56,084 bases of DNA, taken from assembly GCA_023459675.1 (NCBI GenBank), contig JAEWTC010000125.1, forward strand, positions 1 to 56,084, given 5' to 3'. Of the stretch, positions 1-9,009 are shown one piece after another. The translations under genes and the position numbers were made by a program. The notes beneath the pieces are model-generated. The model ran no database searches. It was not told where the DNA came from and saw only the letters and a list, made by a program, of their open reading frames with translations. Every line of letters begins with the position of its first letter. Within the stretch, counting starts at the first letter, position 1. The stretch comes from Bacillota bacterium (GTDB lineage Bacteria; Bacillota; Clostridia; Christensenellales; Aristaeellaceae).

Positions 1-836
1 GCCTTCTGGCCATCCGGCTGACCGCGCCTGCCGCAGTGCAGGGGCTCAAGGTGAAGCGCATCGCGGTGGGCGAGCGCCGCAACGTGATCCCCGGCGGAGC
101 GTCGGCGCTCATCGAGGGCGATCAGGCGCTGTGCGACCATGTCAATCGTCTGGCGGGGGAGATGGCGCTGTCCGTCACCGCGGCCATGGAAGGTTCGGAC
201 GTAAAAGTCACGTCCAAGGGCGTCGCGGGGCACGCGTCGCTGCCGGAGCACGCGAGAAACGCCATCGGCCAGCTGCTGCTCGTACTGCGCGCGCTGGGCG
301 TGCAGGGGCCGCTCAAGGCCCTGGCCGATTTCGTGGGCATGGAGTATGACGGCAAAAGCCTCGGCGTCGCCTGTTGGGACGCGGTCAGCGGCGCGCTGAC
401 CTGCAATCTGGGCATCCTGCGTTACGATGACAGCGGCATGACGGCGGAGCTGGATATCCGCTTCCCCCTGCTGTGCAACGGCAAACGCGTCACCGAAATG
501 ATCCGCCAAACGTTCGCCGGCGCGGTGGACGTGGTAGAATCCGGGTATAAAGTGCCCCATCACGTATCGCCAAACAGCAAGCTGGTCACAGCGCTTCTGG
601 AGGCGTACCATGCGCAGACGGGGCGGCCCAAGGAGTGCGTGGCGATCGGCGGCGGCACGTATGCCCGCTGCCTTGCCGAAGGCGTCGCGTTCGGCGCTAC
701 GTTCCCCGAGGAAGAGGACGTCGCCCATCAGGCGGACGAGTACATCCGCATCGAAACTTTAATCCTGAACGTCAAAATCATCGCCCGCGCCATATTGCTT
801 CTGGCGGGGGAGGAAGGATCGGAAACCCGTATATGA
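1..836 (+). CDS. M20-family dipeptidase (PepV/Sapep-like), 5' truncated by window edge
   Basis: Open from the left edge in frame 3, so the N-terminal part with the first metal ligands lies outside the window; the GTG at 36 is internal. The C-terminal part resembles PepV/Sapep zinc dipeptidases: GHASLPE in the lid region (about residue 66 from the GTG), then GGGTYAR, AFGATFPEEE and HQADEYI near the end, the last His region normally being a metal ligand. Known members cleave dipeptides in the cytoplasm. Its stop (TGA 834-836) overlaps the ATG of the next gene, suggesting translational coupling. The family call is solid; the substrate is not determined. Confidence 0.85.
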   Translation, partial: LLAIRLTAPAAVQGLKVKRIAVGERRNVIPGGASALIEGDQALCDHVNRLAGEMALSVTAAMEGSDVKVTSKGVAGHASLPEHARNAIGQLLLVLRALGVQGPLKALADFVGMEYDGKSLGVACWDAVSGALTCNLGILRYDDSGMTAELDIRFPLLCNGKRVTEMIRQTFAGAVDVVESGYKVPHHVSPNSKLVTALLEAYHAQTGRPKECVAIGGGTYARCLAEGVAFGATFPEEEDVAHQADEYIRIETLILNVKIIARAILLLAGEEGSETRI

Positions 837-1108
837 GGCTGGATAAATTCCTGAAAGTCTCGCGGATCATCAAGCGGCGCACCGTAGCCAACGAAGCCTG
901 CTCCGGCGGGCGCGTCAGCCTGAACGGGCGCACCGCCAAACCCGGCGCGGACGTTGCCGCGGGAGATACCCTGGAGATTCGCTTTGGCAACAAGGTGGGG
1001 AAATACCGCATTTTGGACGTAAAGGAAACCGTGCGCAAGGAAGGCGCGGCGGATCTTTACGAGGTTTTGGAAGAAGACGACGCCGTGAAGGCGGAGCGCG
1101 GATCATGA
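833..1108 (+). CDS. rqcP: S4-domain RNA-binding protein RqcP (YabO family)
   Basis: A 91-residue protein beginning MRLDKFLKVSRIIKRRT, the hallmark start of RqcP/YabO S4 proteins, which are about 85-90 aa. The S4 fold covers roughly residues 1-60 (GRVSLNGRTAKPG, then GDTLEIRFG). In Bacillus RqcP works with RqcH on stalled 50S subunits during alanine tailing in ribosome-associated quality control. The start at 833 overlaps the upstream stop by four bases (ATGA); a longer in-frame reading from 635 is only an extension inside the upstream gene. The stop at 1108 overlaps the ispD start by four bases. Confidence 0.9.
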   Translation: MRLDKFLKVSRIIKRRTVANEACSGGRVSLNGRTAKPGADVAAGDTLEIRFGNKVGKYRILDVKETVRKEGAADLYEVLEEDDAVKAERGS

Positions 1109-1791
1109 AAGCGTACGCGATCCTCCTTGGCGGCGGCAGCGCAACGCGCATGGGCGGGAACCTCAACAAGGTGCTCCTGCCCATCCGCGGCATTCCCGCC
1201 ATCGTGCGCGCGGCGGTGCCGTTCACGGGCATCTGCGCGGGCGCGGTGCTCGTTTCGCACGCGGACGATCTGGCGCTGATGCAGAAAATCGTCGCCCAGT
1301 TCGGCCTGGCGCGGTTTGTAACAGCCATCGTGCCCGGCGGGGATACGCGGCAGCAATCCGTTGCCCGCGGCCTAATGGCGCTGCCCGCGGATGCGGAAAT
1401 CGTGCTCATTCACGACGGAGCCCGGTCCCTGGTCACGGAGGACGTCATCACCCGGGCGCTGCAATCCGCGGAAACGCACGGGTCCGGCGTCGCCTCGCTG
1501 CCGGTGAGCGACACCGTAAAGCGCGTAAACGCCGACGGCGCCGTTTTGGAAACGCTCGACCGGGCTTGTCTGCGCGCCATGCAAACGCCGCAGGCGTTCC
1601 GCGTGGAACTCATCCGGCAGGCGCACGCGCTGGCGGAACGGGACGGCTATCAGGGCACGGACGACGCGGCGCTGCTGGAACACGCGGGGATGCCCGTTTA
1701 CGTAACGGAGGGCAGCCGCCGCAACATCAAGCTCACGACGCCGTTTGATCTCACACTCGCGGCGGCCATACTGGAGGGGGAAGATCCATGA
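1105..1791 (+). CDS. ispD: 2-C-methyl-D-erythritol 4-phosphate cytidylyltransferase IspD
   Basis: 228 aa, the usual IspD length. It transfers CMP from CTP to MEP in the non-mevalonate isoprenoid pathway. The N-terminal nucleotide-binding loop is visible (LLGGGSATRMGG...NKVLLPI, residues 6-26), with HDGARSLV around residue 110 and MQTPQAFR around 155. The loop reads GGGSATRMG rather than the more common AAGxGxRMG, a mild variation. It overlaps rqcP and ispF by four bases each, so translation is probably coupled; ispD-ispF adjacency is typical. Confidence 0.95.
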   Translation: MKAYAILLGGGSATRMGGNLNKVLLPIRGIPAIVRAAVPFTGICAGAVLVSHADDLALMQKIVAQFGLARFVTAIVPGGDTRQQSVARGLMALPADAEIVLIHDGARSLVTEDVITRALQSAETHGSGVASLPVSDTVKRVNADGAVLETLDRACLRAMQTPQAFRVELIRQAHALAERDGYQGTDDAALLEHAGMPVYVTEGSRRNIKLTTPFDLTLAAAILEGEDP

Positions 1792-2267
1792 TGCGCATCG
1801 GCCACGGCATGGACGTTCACGCGTTGGTGGAAGGGCGGGCGCTTACGCTCTGCGGCGTGCGGGTACCCCATGAGAAGGGTCTGCTCGGCCACAGCGACGC
1901 GGACGTAGCCACGCATGCCCTGATCGACGCGCTGCTGGGCGCGGCCGCGATGGGCGATATCGGCAAGCTCTTCCCCGATACGCAGGAGCAGTACCGCGGC
2001 ATTTCCTCCCTCCTGCTTCTGGACGAGGTCGTAAAGCGGTTGCACGCCGCGGGCCTCCGCCCCGTAAACGTGGATGTGACCATCGCCGCCCAGCGGCCCA
2101 GGCTCAGGCCCTATATCGAACCGATGCGTGAAACCCTTGCCGGCCATCTGCAAATCCCCGTCGGTTGCGTCAGCGTGAAGGCGACGACCACCGAGCACCT
2201 GGGGTTCGAGGGCGAGGAAAAGGGCATGACCGCCCACGCCGTATGCCTGCTGGAAACCAACCCATGA
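1788..2267 (+). CDS. ispF: 2-C-methyl-D-erythritol 2,4-cyclodiphosphate synthase IspF
   Basis: 159 aa, full length. It cyclises CDP-ME 2-phosphate with loss of CMP, the step after IspE. Metal-site residues are present in GHGMDVHAL (D and H near residues 9-11), and the family signature GHSDADVATHALIDALLGAA is followed by GDIGKLFPDT. Two adjacent ATG codons (1788, 1791) are possible; the first overlaps the ispD stop. The 3' end overlaps comEC by four bases. ispE is not in the window. Confidence 0.95.
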   Translation: MMRIGHGMDVHALVEGRALTLCGVRVPHEKGLLGHSDADVATHALIDALLGAAAMGDIGKLFPDTQEQYRGISSLLLLDEVVKRLHAAGLRPVNVDVTIAAQRPRLRPYIEPMRETLAGHLQIPVGCVSVKATTTEHLGFEGEEKGMTAHAVCLLETNP

Positions 2268-4630
2268 TTCCGGGTCCGTTGCATACGGACGAACGGAATG
2301 TTTTCATGCCTGCGCTCGCAGGCTTTTTTGCATTGGGTATCTGGCTCGCGCCGCGCGTGGAAGCTGGCCTGTGGCCGCTGTGGATCGGCGTATGCGCGCT
2401 GCTGGCTGTGGTTCCGCTGCGCTTGCTCCGGCTGCCGCTGCGGCTCATCTGCCTGCCGCTTGCCCTGCTGTGCGCGCTGTTGTGGACACAGCACTGGTTA
2501 AGCCCGCCCATGCCCCCGCCGGGGCGGGTGGATACCATCACCGCCACGGTGTACGGCGATTCCAAAGTATCCGCGTCCGGTAACGTTACCTTTGTGGCAA
2601 CGGACGTGACCCTGAACGGGGTGCTGCAGCCCGGCAAGGCTTACGTGACCGCTTACAGTTCGCCGGGGCAGACTCCTCTCACGGTAACCGACGGCATGCG
2701 CATCCGGTTTTCCGGCAAGGTATACCGGGCTGATGGAAAGCAGAATGAGTACGATTTCGATTTCCGCACATGGATGCTCGAACGCGGCCTGTATTTCGGG
2801 ATTTCCGGGGTGAACGATCTGGAAATCCTTCCCGGTGAAATAGAACCCGCGAACATTGCCCAGCGCATTGCCGCCGTATGCCACCAGAAGCTGCAAACCG
2901 TGATGGGCGAGCAGGCGGATCTGGCCGTTGCCATGCTGCTTGGGCAGCGCGGTATGCTGGCGCAGGAGGATACCGAGGCGTTCCGGCAGGCGGGCGTCGC
3001 CCACGTGATGGCGGTTTCCGGGCTGCACGTCGGCATTCTGTCCGGCGTGCTTTTGTGGCTGCTGGAGCGGTTCAGGCTGCGCAGAAAAACGCAGATCCCG
3101 GTCGTCGCCGTATTTCTACTGTTGTACTGCGGAATGACAGGGTTCGCCGTTTCCTCGCTTCGGGCAGGCGCGATGGTGCTTCTGTTCGTCGCGGGGGGTG
3201 CGGCCGGCAGAAGAACAAACCCAATGACCGTTACCAGCGCGGCGCTTCTTGCGGTGCTCATCCTCAATCCCCTGCAGCTCTTTTCGGCAGGCTTTGTGTT
3301 GTCCTTTTCGGCTGTGGCGGGTATCTTTGTGTTTTATCCGCGGCTGATGCAGGGGCTGGACCGCCTGTTTCCCGCCGCCGAAAGGCAGAAAAAACGCAAG
3401 CGCGCTTTCCAACCGTCGCTGTTCCTGCAAAAATGCAAGCAGGCTGTCGGCGTAAGCCTTGCGGCGCAGCTTGGCGTTGCGCTGCCGATTGCCGCCTATT
3501 ATCACGCGGTGTATCCGTACAGTTTGCCGTTCAACCTCGTCATCGTGCCGCTGGTCGGCGTTCTGGTTCCTCTATATGCTTTGACGCTCATCGTGCTGTT
3601 CATTCCCTGGGCAGGCGCTGTTTTAGCCGTGCCGCTGGGTTTTGCCGCAAAGCTGGGCACCGAGCTTGTGCTGCGCCTCGTGCGGGTATCCGTAACGCTG
3701 CCTTTGGCGGAGCTGCGCGTGCCTACGCCGAGCGCCTGGGTCTGCATCGCGGGGGTTATCGCCGCGGTTGCCGTTTCGCATTTCATCCGCGCGCCGCTGC
3801 GCAGGCGGCTTTTGGCCATCGCGGCGGTCGCGGTGATCGCGATCACAGGCTCTTATGCCATGCGGCCGCCTTCGCTTCGTTATCACCAGTTCGCCGCCGG
3901 ATCGGCAGACGCGGCGCTGATCGTGGACGGCGGCGCGACCATCGGCATCGACACCGGCAACAACGGCGGCGAAATGCTCGGCCGCCTGCTGGCCGAAGGG
4001 CGCAATCTGGACGCGCTGATCCTTACCCATCTGCATTCGGATCACGCGGGCGGCGTTGGCGCAATTTTGGACGCGGGCGTCCGCGTCGGCCGGGTATACC
4101 TGCCGGCGGATGTTTTGCGGCAGGATAACGACGAAGAAGGCCTTCGCGTCCTGGACCGGCTCGCCGCAGAGGGGATTCCGGTCACCGCGCTTGCGGCAGG
4201 AGATACGCTCCGCTTTCACGAAACTACCATCGAGGCGCTCTGGCCGCAGGCCGGGCGCACCCGCATGGGGATTGATCCCAACGACCGTTCGCTGGCGATG
4301 CTCATCACGCTGGGCGGCGTCCGCATCTTAAGCATGGCGGATAACGGCGTGCTGTACGAGCGGTATGCCGCGGTTCCCGCCGATGTGCTCAAGGCCGGCC
4401 ACCACGGCAGCAAAACGAGCAGCGGCGAGGCGTTCCTGCAGGCGGTTGGGCCAACGCTTGCGCTGATCACTGTCCGGGCGGACAGCAACGTACCCGCTTC
4501 CAGCACGCTGGAGCGCTTGGCGGCGTACAACGTCCAAGTGCTGCGTACCGATGAGACGGGGGAGATCACCATCGTGCCCGTGCCAAACGGCTACCGGGCG
4601 TATCGCTATCTGCCGGAGGGAACGCGTTGA
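2264..4630 (+). CDS. comEC: ComEC/Rec2 DNA-uptake channel with C-terminal metallo-beta-lactamase domain
   Basis: 788 aa starting at the ATG overlapping the ispF stop (MIPGPLHTDERN); the open frame extends upstream to 2165 only inside ispF. Order: short hydrophobic N terminus (about 15-80), a soluble OB-type region (about 90-200), the Competence membrane domain with HVMAVSGLHVGIL near residue 250 and many TM helices to about 550, then a metallo-beta-lactamase-like domain with LTHLHSDHAGG near residue 590 and AGHHGSKTSS near 710. ComEC forms the inner-membrane pore for single-stranded DNA in natural transformation; the C-terminal domain is the proposed nuclease. All parts are intact. Confidence 0.95.
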   Translation: MIPGPLHTDERNVFMPALAGFFALGIWLAPRVEAGLWPLWIGVCALLAVVPLRLLRLPLRLICLPLALLCALLWTQHWLSPPMPPPGRVDTITATVYGDSKVSASGNVTFVATDVTLNGVLQPGKAYVTAYSSPGQTPLTVTDGMRIRFSGKVYRADGKQNEYDFDFRTWMLERGLYFGISGVNDLEILPGEIEPANIAQRIAAVCHQKLQTVMGEQADLAVAMLLGQRGMLAQEDTEAFRQAGVAHVMAVSGLHVGILSGVLLWLLERFRLRRKTQIPVVAVFLLLYCGMTGFAVSSLRAGAMVLLFVAGGAAGRRTNPMTVTSAALLAVLILNPLQLFSAGFVLSFSAVAGIFVFYPRLMQGLDRLFPAAERQKKRKRAFQPSLFLQKCKQAVGVSLAAQLGVALPIAAYYHAVYPYSLPFNLVIVPLVGVLVPLYALTLIVLFIPWAGAVLAVPLGFAAKLGTELVLRLVRVSVTLPLAELRVPTPSAWVCIAGVIAAVAVSHFIRAPLRRRLLAIAAVAVIAITGSYAMRPPSLRYHQFAAGSADAALIVDGGATIGIDTGNNGGEMLGRLLAEGRNLDALILTHLHSDHAGGVGAILDAGVRVGRVYLPADVLRQDNDEEGLRVLDRLAAEGIPVTALAAGDTLRFHETTIEALWPQAGRTRMGIDPNDRSLAMLITLGGVRILSMADNGVLYERYAAVPADVLKAGHHGSKTSSGEAFLQAVGPTLALITVRADSNVPASSTLERLAAYNVQVLRTDETGEITIVPVPNGYRAYRYLPEGTR

Positions 4631-5640
4631 ATTATCAGGAATTTTTTGATTCCCTGAAACAGGGGGATATACGATCGGCGTACGTGTTTGAGGGCGAAGA
4701 GGAATATATCAAGGCGCAGGCTGTGAAACAGCTGTGCGGAAAGCTGCTGCTCCCGGGGCTGGAGCTGATGAACCTGACCGAGCTTAACCACCCCGCCGTG
4801 GACGAGGTCATCGCCGCGGCGGAGACCCTGCCCATGATGGCGGACAGGCGTTTGGTGCTGGTGCGGGAGTTCGGGCCGCTGTCCGGCAAGGCGGGGGACG
4901 ACGAGGACACGGAACGTATCCTCCGCTATCTGCCCGGCGCATCGCCCTCCGCGTGCCTGGTATTTCTCGTAAAGGGCAAAGCGGACGGCCGCAGGAAGCT
5001 GTATGGCTTCCTCAAGCAAAACCATACCGTCGTCGATTTTTCCCCGATGACCGAGCCGCAAGCCGTAAGCTGGATCCTCCGCTCCATGAAGGCGCTGGGC
5101 AAACGCATGGATACCGCCGTGGCCGAACGGTTTTTGTTCACCGTGGGCAACGACGCGGCGCTGCTCAAACAGGAAATGGAGAAGCTGGCGGATTACGCCG
5201 GCGAGCGGGCGGAGGTTACGCAGGCGGATATCAACGCGGTCAGTGTAAAATCGCTGGAATGTACGGTGTTCCAGATGGTGGACGCGCAGGTGGCGGGGGA
5301 GTACGGCGAAGCGCTGGGGCTGATGCAGGGCGTGCTGGACGGCGGCGAAGACCGCATGCTGGTGCTTTCCATGCTGCTGAGGCAATACCGGATGCTTTAC
5401 CAGCTGCGCTGCCTGATGGCGGAGCGCGTGCCGCAGAGCGAGTTTCCCTCGCTGTTGAAAATTCCGCCCTTCGCCGCGCGCCGCATGCAGGCGCAGGCCG
5501 TGCGTTACGATCAGGCGCGCCTGAAAGCCGTGTACGATTTTTTGTTGGATTTCGAATACCGGATCAAATCCGGCAAGCTGCCGCAGGACGGCTGTGCCGA
5601 AGCCGCGCTGATGCAGATGAAGCAGCTGCTGGAGGGGTAA
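4627..5640 (+). CDS. holA: DNA polymerase III subunit delta (clamp loader)
   Basis: 337 aa, normal HolA length. It starts at TTG 4627, overlapping the comEC stop by four bases (TTGA), with an upstream GGAGGG sequence as ribosome-binding site. The N terminus (YVFEGEEEYIKAQAVKQL) matches the HolA clamp-opening domain, and the AAA+-like and C-terminal collar helices are preserved by pattern (for example LLRQYRMLYQL near residue 255). HolA opens the beta clamp in the replisome. comEC-holA adjacency is conserved in Firmicutes. A TTG start for an essential gene suggests low, coupled expression. Confidence 0.93.
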   Translation: MNYQEFFDSLKQGDIRSAYVFEGEEEYIKAQAVKQLCGKLLLPGLELMNLTELNHPAVDEVIAAAETLPMMADRRLVLVREFGPLSGKAGDDEDTERILRYLPGASPSACLVFLVKGKADGRRKLYGFLKQNHTVVDFSPMTEPQAVSWILRSMKALGKRMDTAVAERFLFTVGNDAALLKQEMEKLADYAGERAEVTQADINAVSVKSLECTVFQMVDAQVAGEYGEALGLMQGVLDGGEDRMLVLSMLLRQYRMLYQLRCLMAERVPQSEFPSLLKIPPFAARRMQAQAVRYDQARLKAVYDFLLDFEYRIKSGKLPQDGCAEAALMQMKQLLEG

Positions 5641-5660
5641 GCGCGGCAACCGGCTGACAC

Positions 5661-6899
5661 ATGTCGACAAGAGGGGGGATGCGTTCCTTGCGCCCAATCC
5701 AAACCGTATCCCTTCACGAAACCGGCAATACGCAGATGCTGTATTTTACCTGCTCGTCGCTCAGCGCGGACGACCGGCGCCTGTACCTGATCAGCGACCG
5801 CGACGGACATCCAAACGTCTATGTGCGCGATCTGGCGTCTGGAAACGAGCGCATGCTGACGCGTAACGGGGCCGGTACCCTGCAATCCTACGTTTATTTT
5901 AACGGCACGCGCTGCCGGGGCCTGGGCAAAGCGAGCGTATGCCTGGATTCGCAGCGCGATATCGTCTATTTCATACAGGACCGCGCCATCTGCGCCGCCG
6001 GGGCCGACGGTTCCTTCCGCGTGCTCAATGCCGTGCCGGACGGACAGATGACCGCGTTCACACACGTGAGCGGGGACGGGCGCTTCCTGTGCGTGCCCAC
6101 CACGGACGCGCGCATTCTGGATTACGATCCCAATACCGAGGGCGGCGGGCTGGACCAGCGTCCGCTGTATGATATCGACGCGCGGGTGCAGGAGGAAAAC
6201 CTGTGCTCGTATCTGCGTGTGTACGATACCCGCACGGGCGCGGAAACGCTATGCGAAGCCGTACCCCGCTGCTGGATTACGCACGTGCAGTTCCATCCGG
6301 CAAATCCTGCGGTGATCCTGTACAACAACGAGTGGCCGAGCTTCGATTGCGGCGTGCGCCGCGTGAACCTGTTCGACGGACGTTCGCACTGGCGGCTGCG
6401 CGCGCCGGGCGAAGGGCGAAGCGCGGCAGATTGGGTTTGCCACGAAATGTGGTCGCCCGACGGACGCACGGTGATTTATCACGGCGCGTACCACGGCGGG
6501 CCCGCGTTCGTCGGCCGCGTGGACGTGGAAACGGGAGCCGTCAGCGAAATCAAGCTGCCCGCGGAATATGACGCGTACGGTCATTTCACCGTCGGAAGCG
6601 GCGGGGAGCTGGTCTGCGACGGGTACTATAAACAGCCGGGCGACGTCCCTTCCCGGCGGGAAAACTCCACCGATCACGGGCCGGACCCGCATGTGAAAAC
6701 CGCGGAGTACATCAGCCTCGTGCATCCGGACTGGGAGGCGGGAACGCTTTCCTGGAAACCGCTGTGCAGGCACGGCACGGATTGGCTTGGGCAGGACGCC
6801 CATCCGCACGCGATCTTCAATCACCATGCGGACCGGGTATACTTTTCCGCGCGCCGCGGGCCGCACGTCGGCGTGTACAGCGTTTCCGCCGAAGGATGA
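5661..6899 (+). CDS. Oligogalacturonate lyase-like beta-propeller (PL22 family)
   Basis: 412 aa with beta-propeller character and the late motifs of oligogalacturonide lyases: HVQFHPANPAVILYNNEWPS (about 215-235), VCHEMWSPDGRTVIYHGAYH (about 258-278) and GQDAHPHAIFNHH (about 378-390). The Gln/His cluster in the last motif matches the metal-binding site known for PL22. Known enzymes cleave short galacturonate oligomers in the cytoplasm to the unsaturated monomer; no signal peptide is seen, which agrees. The start is uncertain: ATG 5661 lacks a clear ribosome-binding site, whereas TTG 5688 sits nine bases after GAGGGGGG. It stands apart from the uronide locus at 17.5-25 kb but is thematically linked. 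Confidence 0.8.
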   Translation: MSTRGGMRSLRPIQTVSLHETGNTQMLYFTCSSLSADDRRLYLISDRDGHPNVYVRDLASGNERMLTRNGAGTLQSYVYFNGTRCRGLGKASVCLDSQRDIVYFIQDRAICAAGADGSFRVLNAVPDGQMTAFTHVSGDGRFLCVPTTDARILDYDPNTEGGGLDQRPLYDIDARVQEENLCSYLRVYDTRTGAETLCEAVPRCWITHVQFHPANPAVILYNNEWPSFDCGVRRVNLFDGRSHWRLRAPGEGRSAADWVCHEMWSPDGRTVIYHGAYHGGPAFVGRVDVETGAVSEIKLPAEYDAYGHFTVGSGGELVCDGYYKQPGDVPSRRENSTDHGPDPHVKTAEYISLVHPDWEAGTLSWKPLCRHGTDWLGQDAHPHAIFNHHADRVYFSARRGPHVGVYSVSAEG

Positions 6900-6932
6900 T
6901 GCCGTCTGTGCGCATCGATCGGGAATAAAATA

Positions 6933-6969
6933 AAAACGGCGGCCGTGTTTAAAGCGCGGTCACCGTTTT
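6933..6969 (-). terminator. Intrinsic terminator for the minus-strand operon
   Basis: AAAACGG at 6933-6939 pairs with CCGTTTT at 6963-6969, with further pairing inside; on the minus strand the stem is followed by a T-rich tract. It overlaps the last codons of the methyltransferase gene and sits between two convergent genes. Confidence 0.65.
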
Positions 6970-8312
6970 CGTAGTCCCTTGGGATAATGGTTTTTCATCT
7001 GTCCGTCGCTGCATTTCACAAAGCCCAGCGGAAGCCCCATGTAAGTAACGGCTGCAAAGCCCTTGTCCGCCGTTGCGGCGGGCAACACCTCGCCGCCGAG
7101 ATAAAGAGCCGCGGAACCCTCGTCCAGCGGCACGGCGCGCAGGGGCGGCGGCGCCGCAAGGCAAAGCGCGTGATCGGGGATGAACACGCTGCCTTTGCGG
7201 CGCCCAAGCGCCAGCCCGGCACGGAACGCCTTCAGCCCGCTGAGCGGCGGAAGGGGCGGGGAGGCGATCAGCAGATTGCCGATCACCGCGTTGGCCGCGG
7301 GTGGCGGCCCGGCGCACGTGTCGCGCCAAAACGCCGTAAAGGCGGATACCGTTGGCGGGTCCGGCGTGGCAAAAACCAAATCCGGGGGCAGCAGCTGCGC
7401 GGGCGGCGTATCCTCTGTGCCCGGCTCCTTTTTCTCCAAAAGCGCCGCAAAGTGCCCCTCGCCGCGCACCCAGTGCGGGTACAGCCGCACGCAGCCGCCA
7501 TGGGAAGAAAGCGTTTTTCCGTCTCCTATGGAGATTTGATATTCCACAGGCTGAAACTCGGGGTGGTGCGACAGAAAACCGGCGACGACGCCCTCGTTTT
7601 CCTCCCCGCTGAACGTACAGGTGGAGTAACACAGCCGCCCGCCCGGTTTCAGCATGCGGCTCGCGCTTTCCAGAATGCGCAGCTGGCGCTTTGCGCACGA
7701 GGCGGGCGCGTTCTCCTCCCACTCCAGCCTTGCCTCGGGATGGCGGCGGAACATTCCCTCTCCGCTGCAGGGCGCGTCAACCAGTATCGCGTCAAACAGG
7801 CACGGCCATCGGCAGGCCAGTATGTCGGGATCGGCGGATACGACCAGCGCGTTGGTGACCCCCATGCGCTCCAGGTTGCCGCTGAGGGTTTCGGCGCGCG
7901 CGGCGACCGGCTCGTTGCATACCAGCGTGCCGCATCCCCGGAGCATGGCGGCAAGCTGTGTGCTTTTCCCGCCCGGCGCGGCGCAAAGATCCAGCACCGT
8001 TTGCCCCGGAGCCGGAGCCAGGAGGCTTGCGGGAAGCATGGCGCTTGGTTCCTGCAGGTAATACGCGCCGCAGGCGTGCAGCGGGCTTGCCCCCGCGCGG
8101 CTTTCCAATGGAATATAGAACCCGTCCGCAGCCCAGGGAACGGCCTCGCCGTATTCGGGCGCGGTCAAGCCGGGAGTCGGCGCCGGTTTTTTATCGGGGT
8201 TCCTCCGCAGCCCCCGCACGGGGGGCTGCTCCATGGCGTTTAAAAATGCGTCCGCATCGCCGCCGAGTTCGCGGCGCATGCGCTCCACAAACGCGCGGGG
8301 AAGGGAAGTCAT
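6960..8312 (-). CDS. RsmB/RsmF-type rRNA (cytosine-C5) methyltransferase
   Basis: 450 aa starting at ATG 8312 (MTSLPRAFVERM), which overlaps the upstream stop by four bases. The SAM-binding core has VLDLCAAPGGKSTQLA (about 108-123), the motif IV catalytic-loop Cys in DAPCSGEGMFRR (about 178) and the motif VI Cys in YSTCTFSGEENEG (about 231). The C-terminal half carries a RsmF-like extra RNA-binding domain (GEGHFAALLEKK, then a PUA-like tail). Such enzymes make m5C in 16S rRNA. The exact target nucleotide cannot be read from sequence. Confidence 0.88.
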   Translation of the reverse strand: MTSLPRAFVERMRRELGGDADAFLNAMEQPPVRGLRRNPDKKPAPTPGLTAPEYGEAVPWAADGFYIPLESRAGASPLHACGAYYLQEPSAMLPASLLAPAPGQTVLDLCAAPGGKSTQLAAMLRGCGTLVCNEPVAARAETLSGNLERMGVTNALVVSADPDILACRWPCLFDAILVDAPCSGEGMFRRHPEARLEWEENAPASCAKRQLRILESASRMLKPGGRLCYSTCTFSGEENEGVVAGFLSHHPEFQPVEYQISIGDGKTLSSHGGCVRLYPHWVRGEGHFAALLEKKEPGTEDTPPAQLLPPDLVFATPDPPTVSAFTAFWRDTCAGPPPAANAVIGNLLIASPPLPPLSGLKAFRAGLALGRRKGSVFIPDHALCLAAPPPLRAVPLDEGSAALYLGGEVLPAATADKGFAAVTYMGLPLGFVKCSDGQMKNHYPKGLRKR

Positions 8313-9007
8313 CGGCCGTCGTCCTCCAGCCACTCGGGAAGCATCACCGGCTCGATGGGGAAGAACATCTCCTGCATCGCCGCGGGCAGCTCGTTGTACA
8401 GCCGGGCATACCCGGCCACCATGCCGACGGGGATGGAGAGCCTCGCACCCACGTCTTGCAGCAGCTCCTGCGCGTCCATCAGGTGCTTTGCCGTGGTCTG
8501 GCGCTGGAGGTTTGCGTTATTCACCAGCAGATCCGGGTGAATGCGGCCGCGGGCTTCGATGCGCGCAACCAGCGCGCTGATGTCCGCAAACGATGCGCTC
8601 AGCGGCCGCAGGGTATTAACGACGTAGAGCACCCGCATCTGCTTGCGGATGGGCTCAATGTAGGGGAAATAGCGCCCCAGCGCCGTGGCTCCGGCCGCGT
8701 CTCCGCCGACGTCGATCACCACGTGGCGATAACGCCCGGAGGTAAACACGCTCTGCACGTTTGCCGAGAGCGCCGGAACGTCCACCGCCGTGTGCGCGAA
8801 CGACGGCGAGATCACTTCGATGCCCTCCGCCTGCAGTAGCGCCTGCCGCTCGGAACTGCGGAAATAGGGGTTGACGATATCCAAATCCGCCAGCGCAACG
8901 CCCGGCTGCCCCGTTTTGTTCAGCGCCCTGGCCAGCGCCAGCGCCAGCTCCGTTTTTCCGCTGCCGAAATGGCCGACCAGCACGTAATACTTTTGATCCA
9001 GCTGCAC
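8309..9007 (-). CDS. P-loop ATPase of unknown function (ParA/MinD-like fold)
   Basis: 232 aa from GTG 9007, with AAGGAG upstream. Walker A is GHFGSGKTE (residues 12-20), followed by ALADLDIVNPYFRSSER (about 38-54) and a Walker B-like HVVIDVGGDAAG (about 96-107). The layout resembles deviant-Walker or CobQ/CooC-like proteins that use a DxDxxNP loop, but the P-loop lacks the second Lys of true MinD proteins. It is flanked by a Tyr-rich membrane protein and an rRNA methyltransferase. I do not recognise a specific function. Confidence 0.75.
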   Translation of the reverse strand: MQLDQKYYVLVGHFGSGKTELALALARALNKTGQPGVALADLDIVNPYFRSSERQALLQAEGIEVISPSFAHTAVDVPALSANVQSVFTSGRYRHVVIDVGGDAAGATALGRYFPYIEPIRKQMRVLYVVNTLRPLSASFADISALVARIEARGRIHPDLLVNNANLQRQTTAKHLMDAQELLQDVGARLSIPVGMVAGYARLYNELPAAMQEMFFPIEPVMLPEWLEDDGR

Positions 9008-9009
9008 GC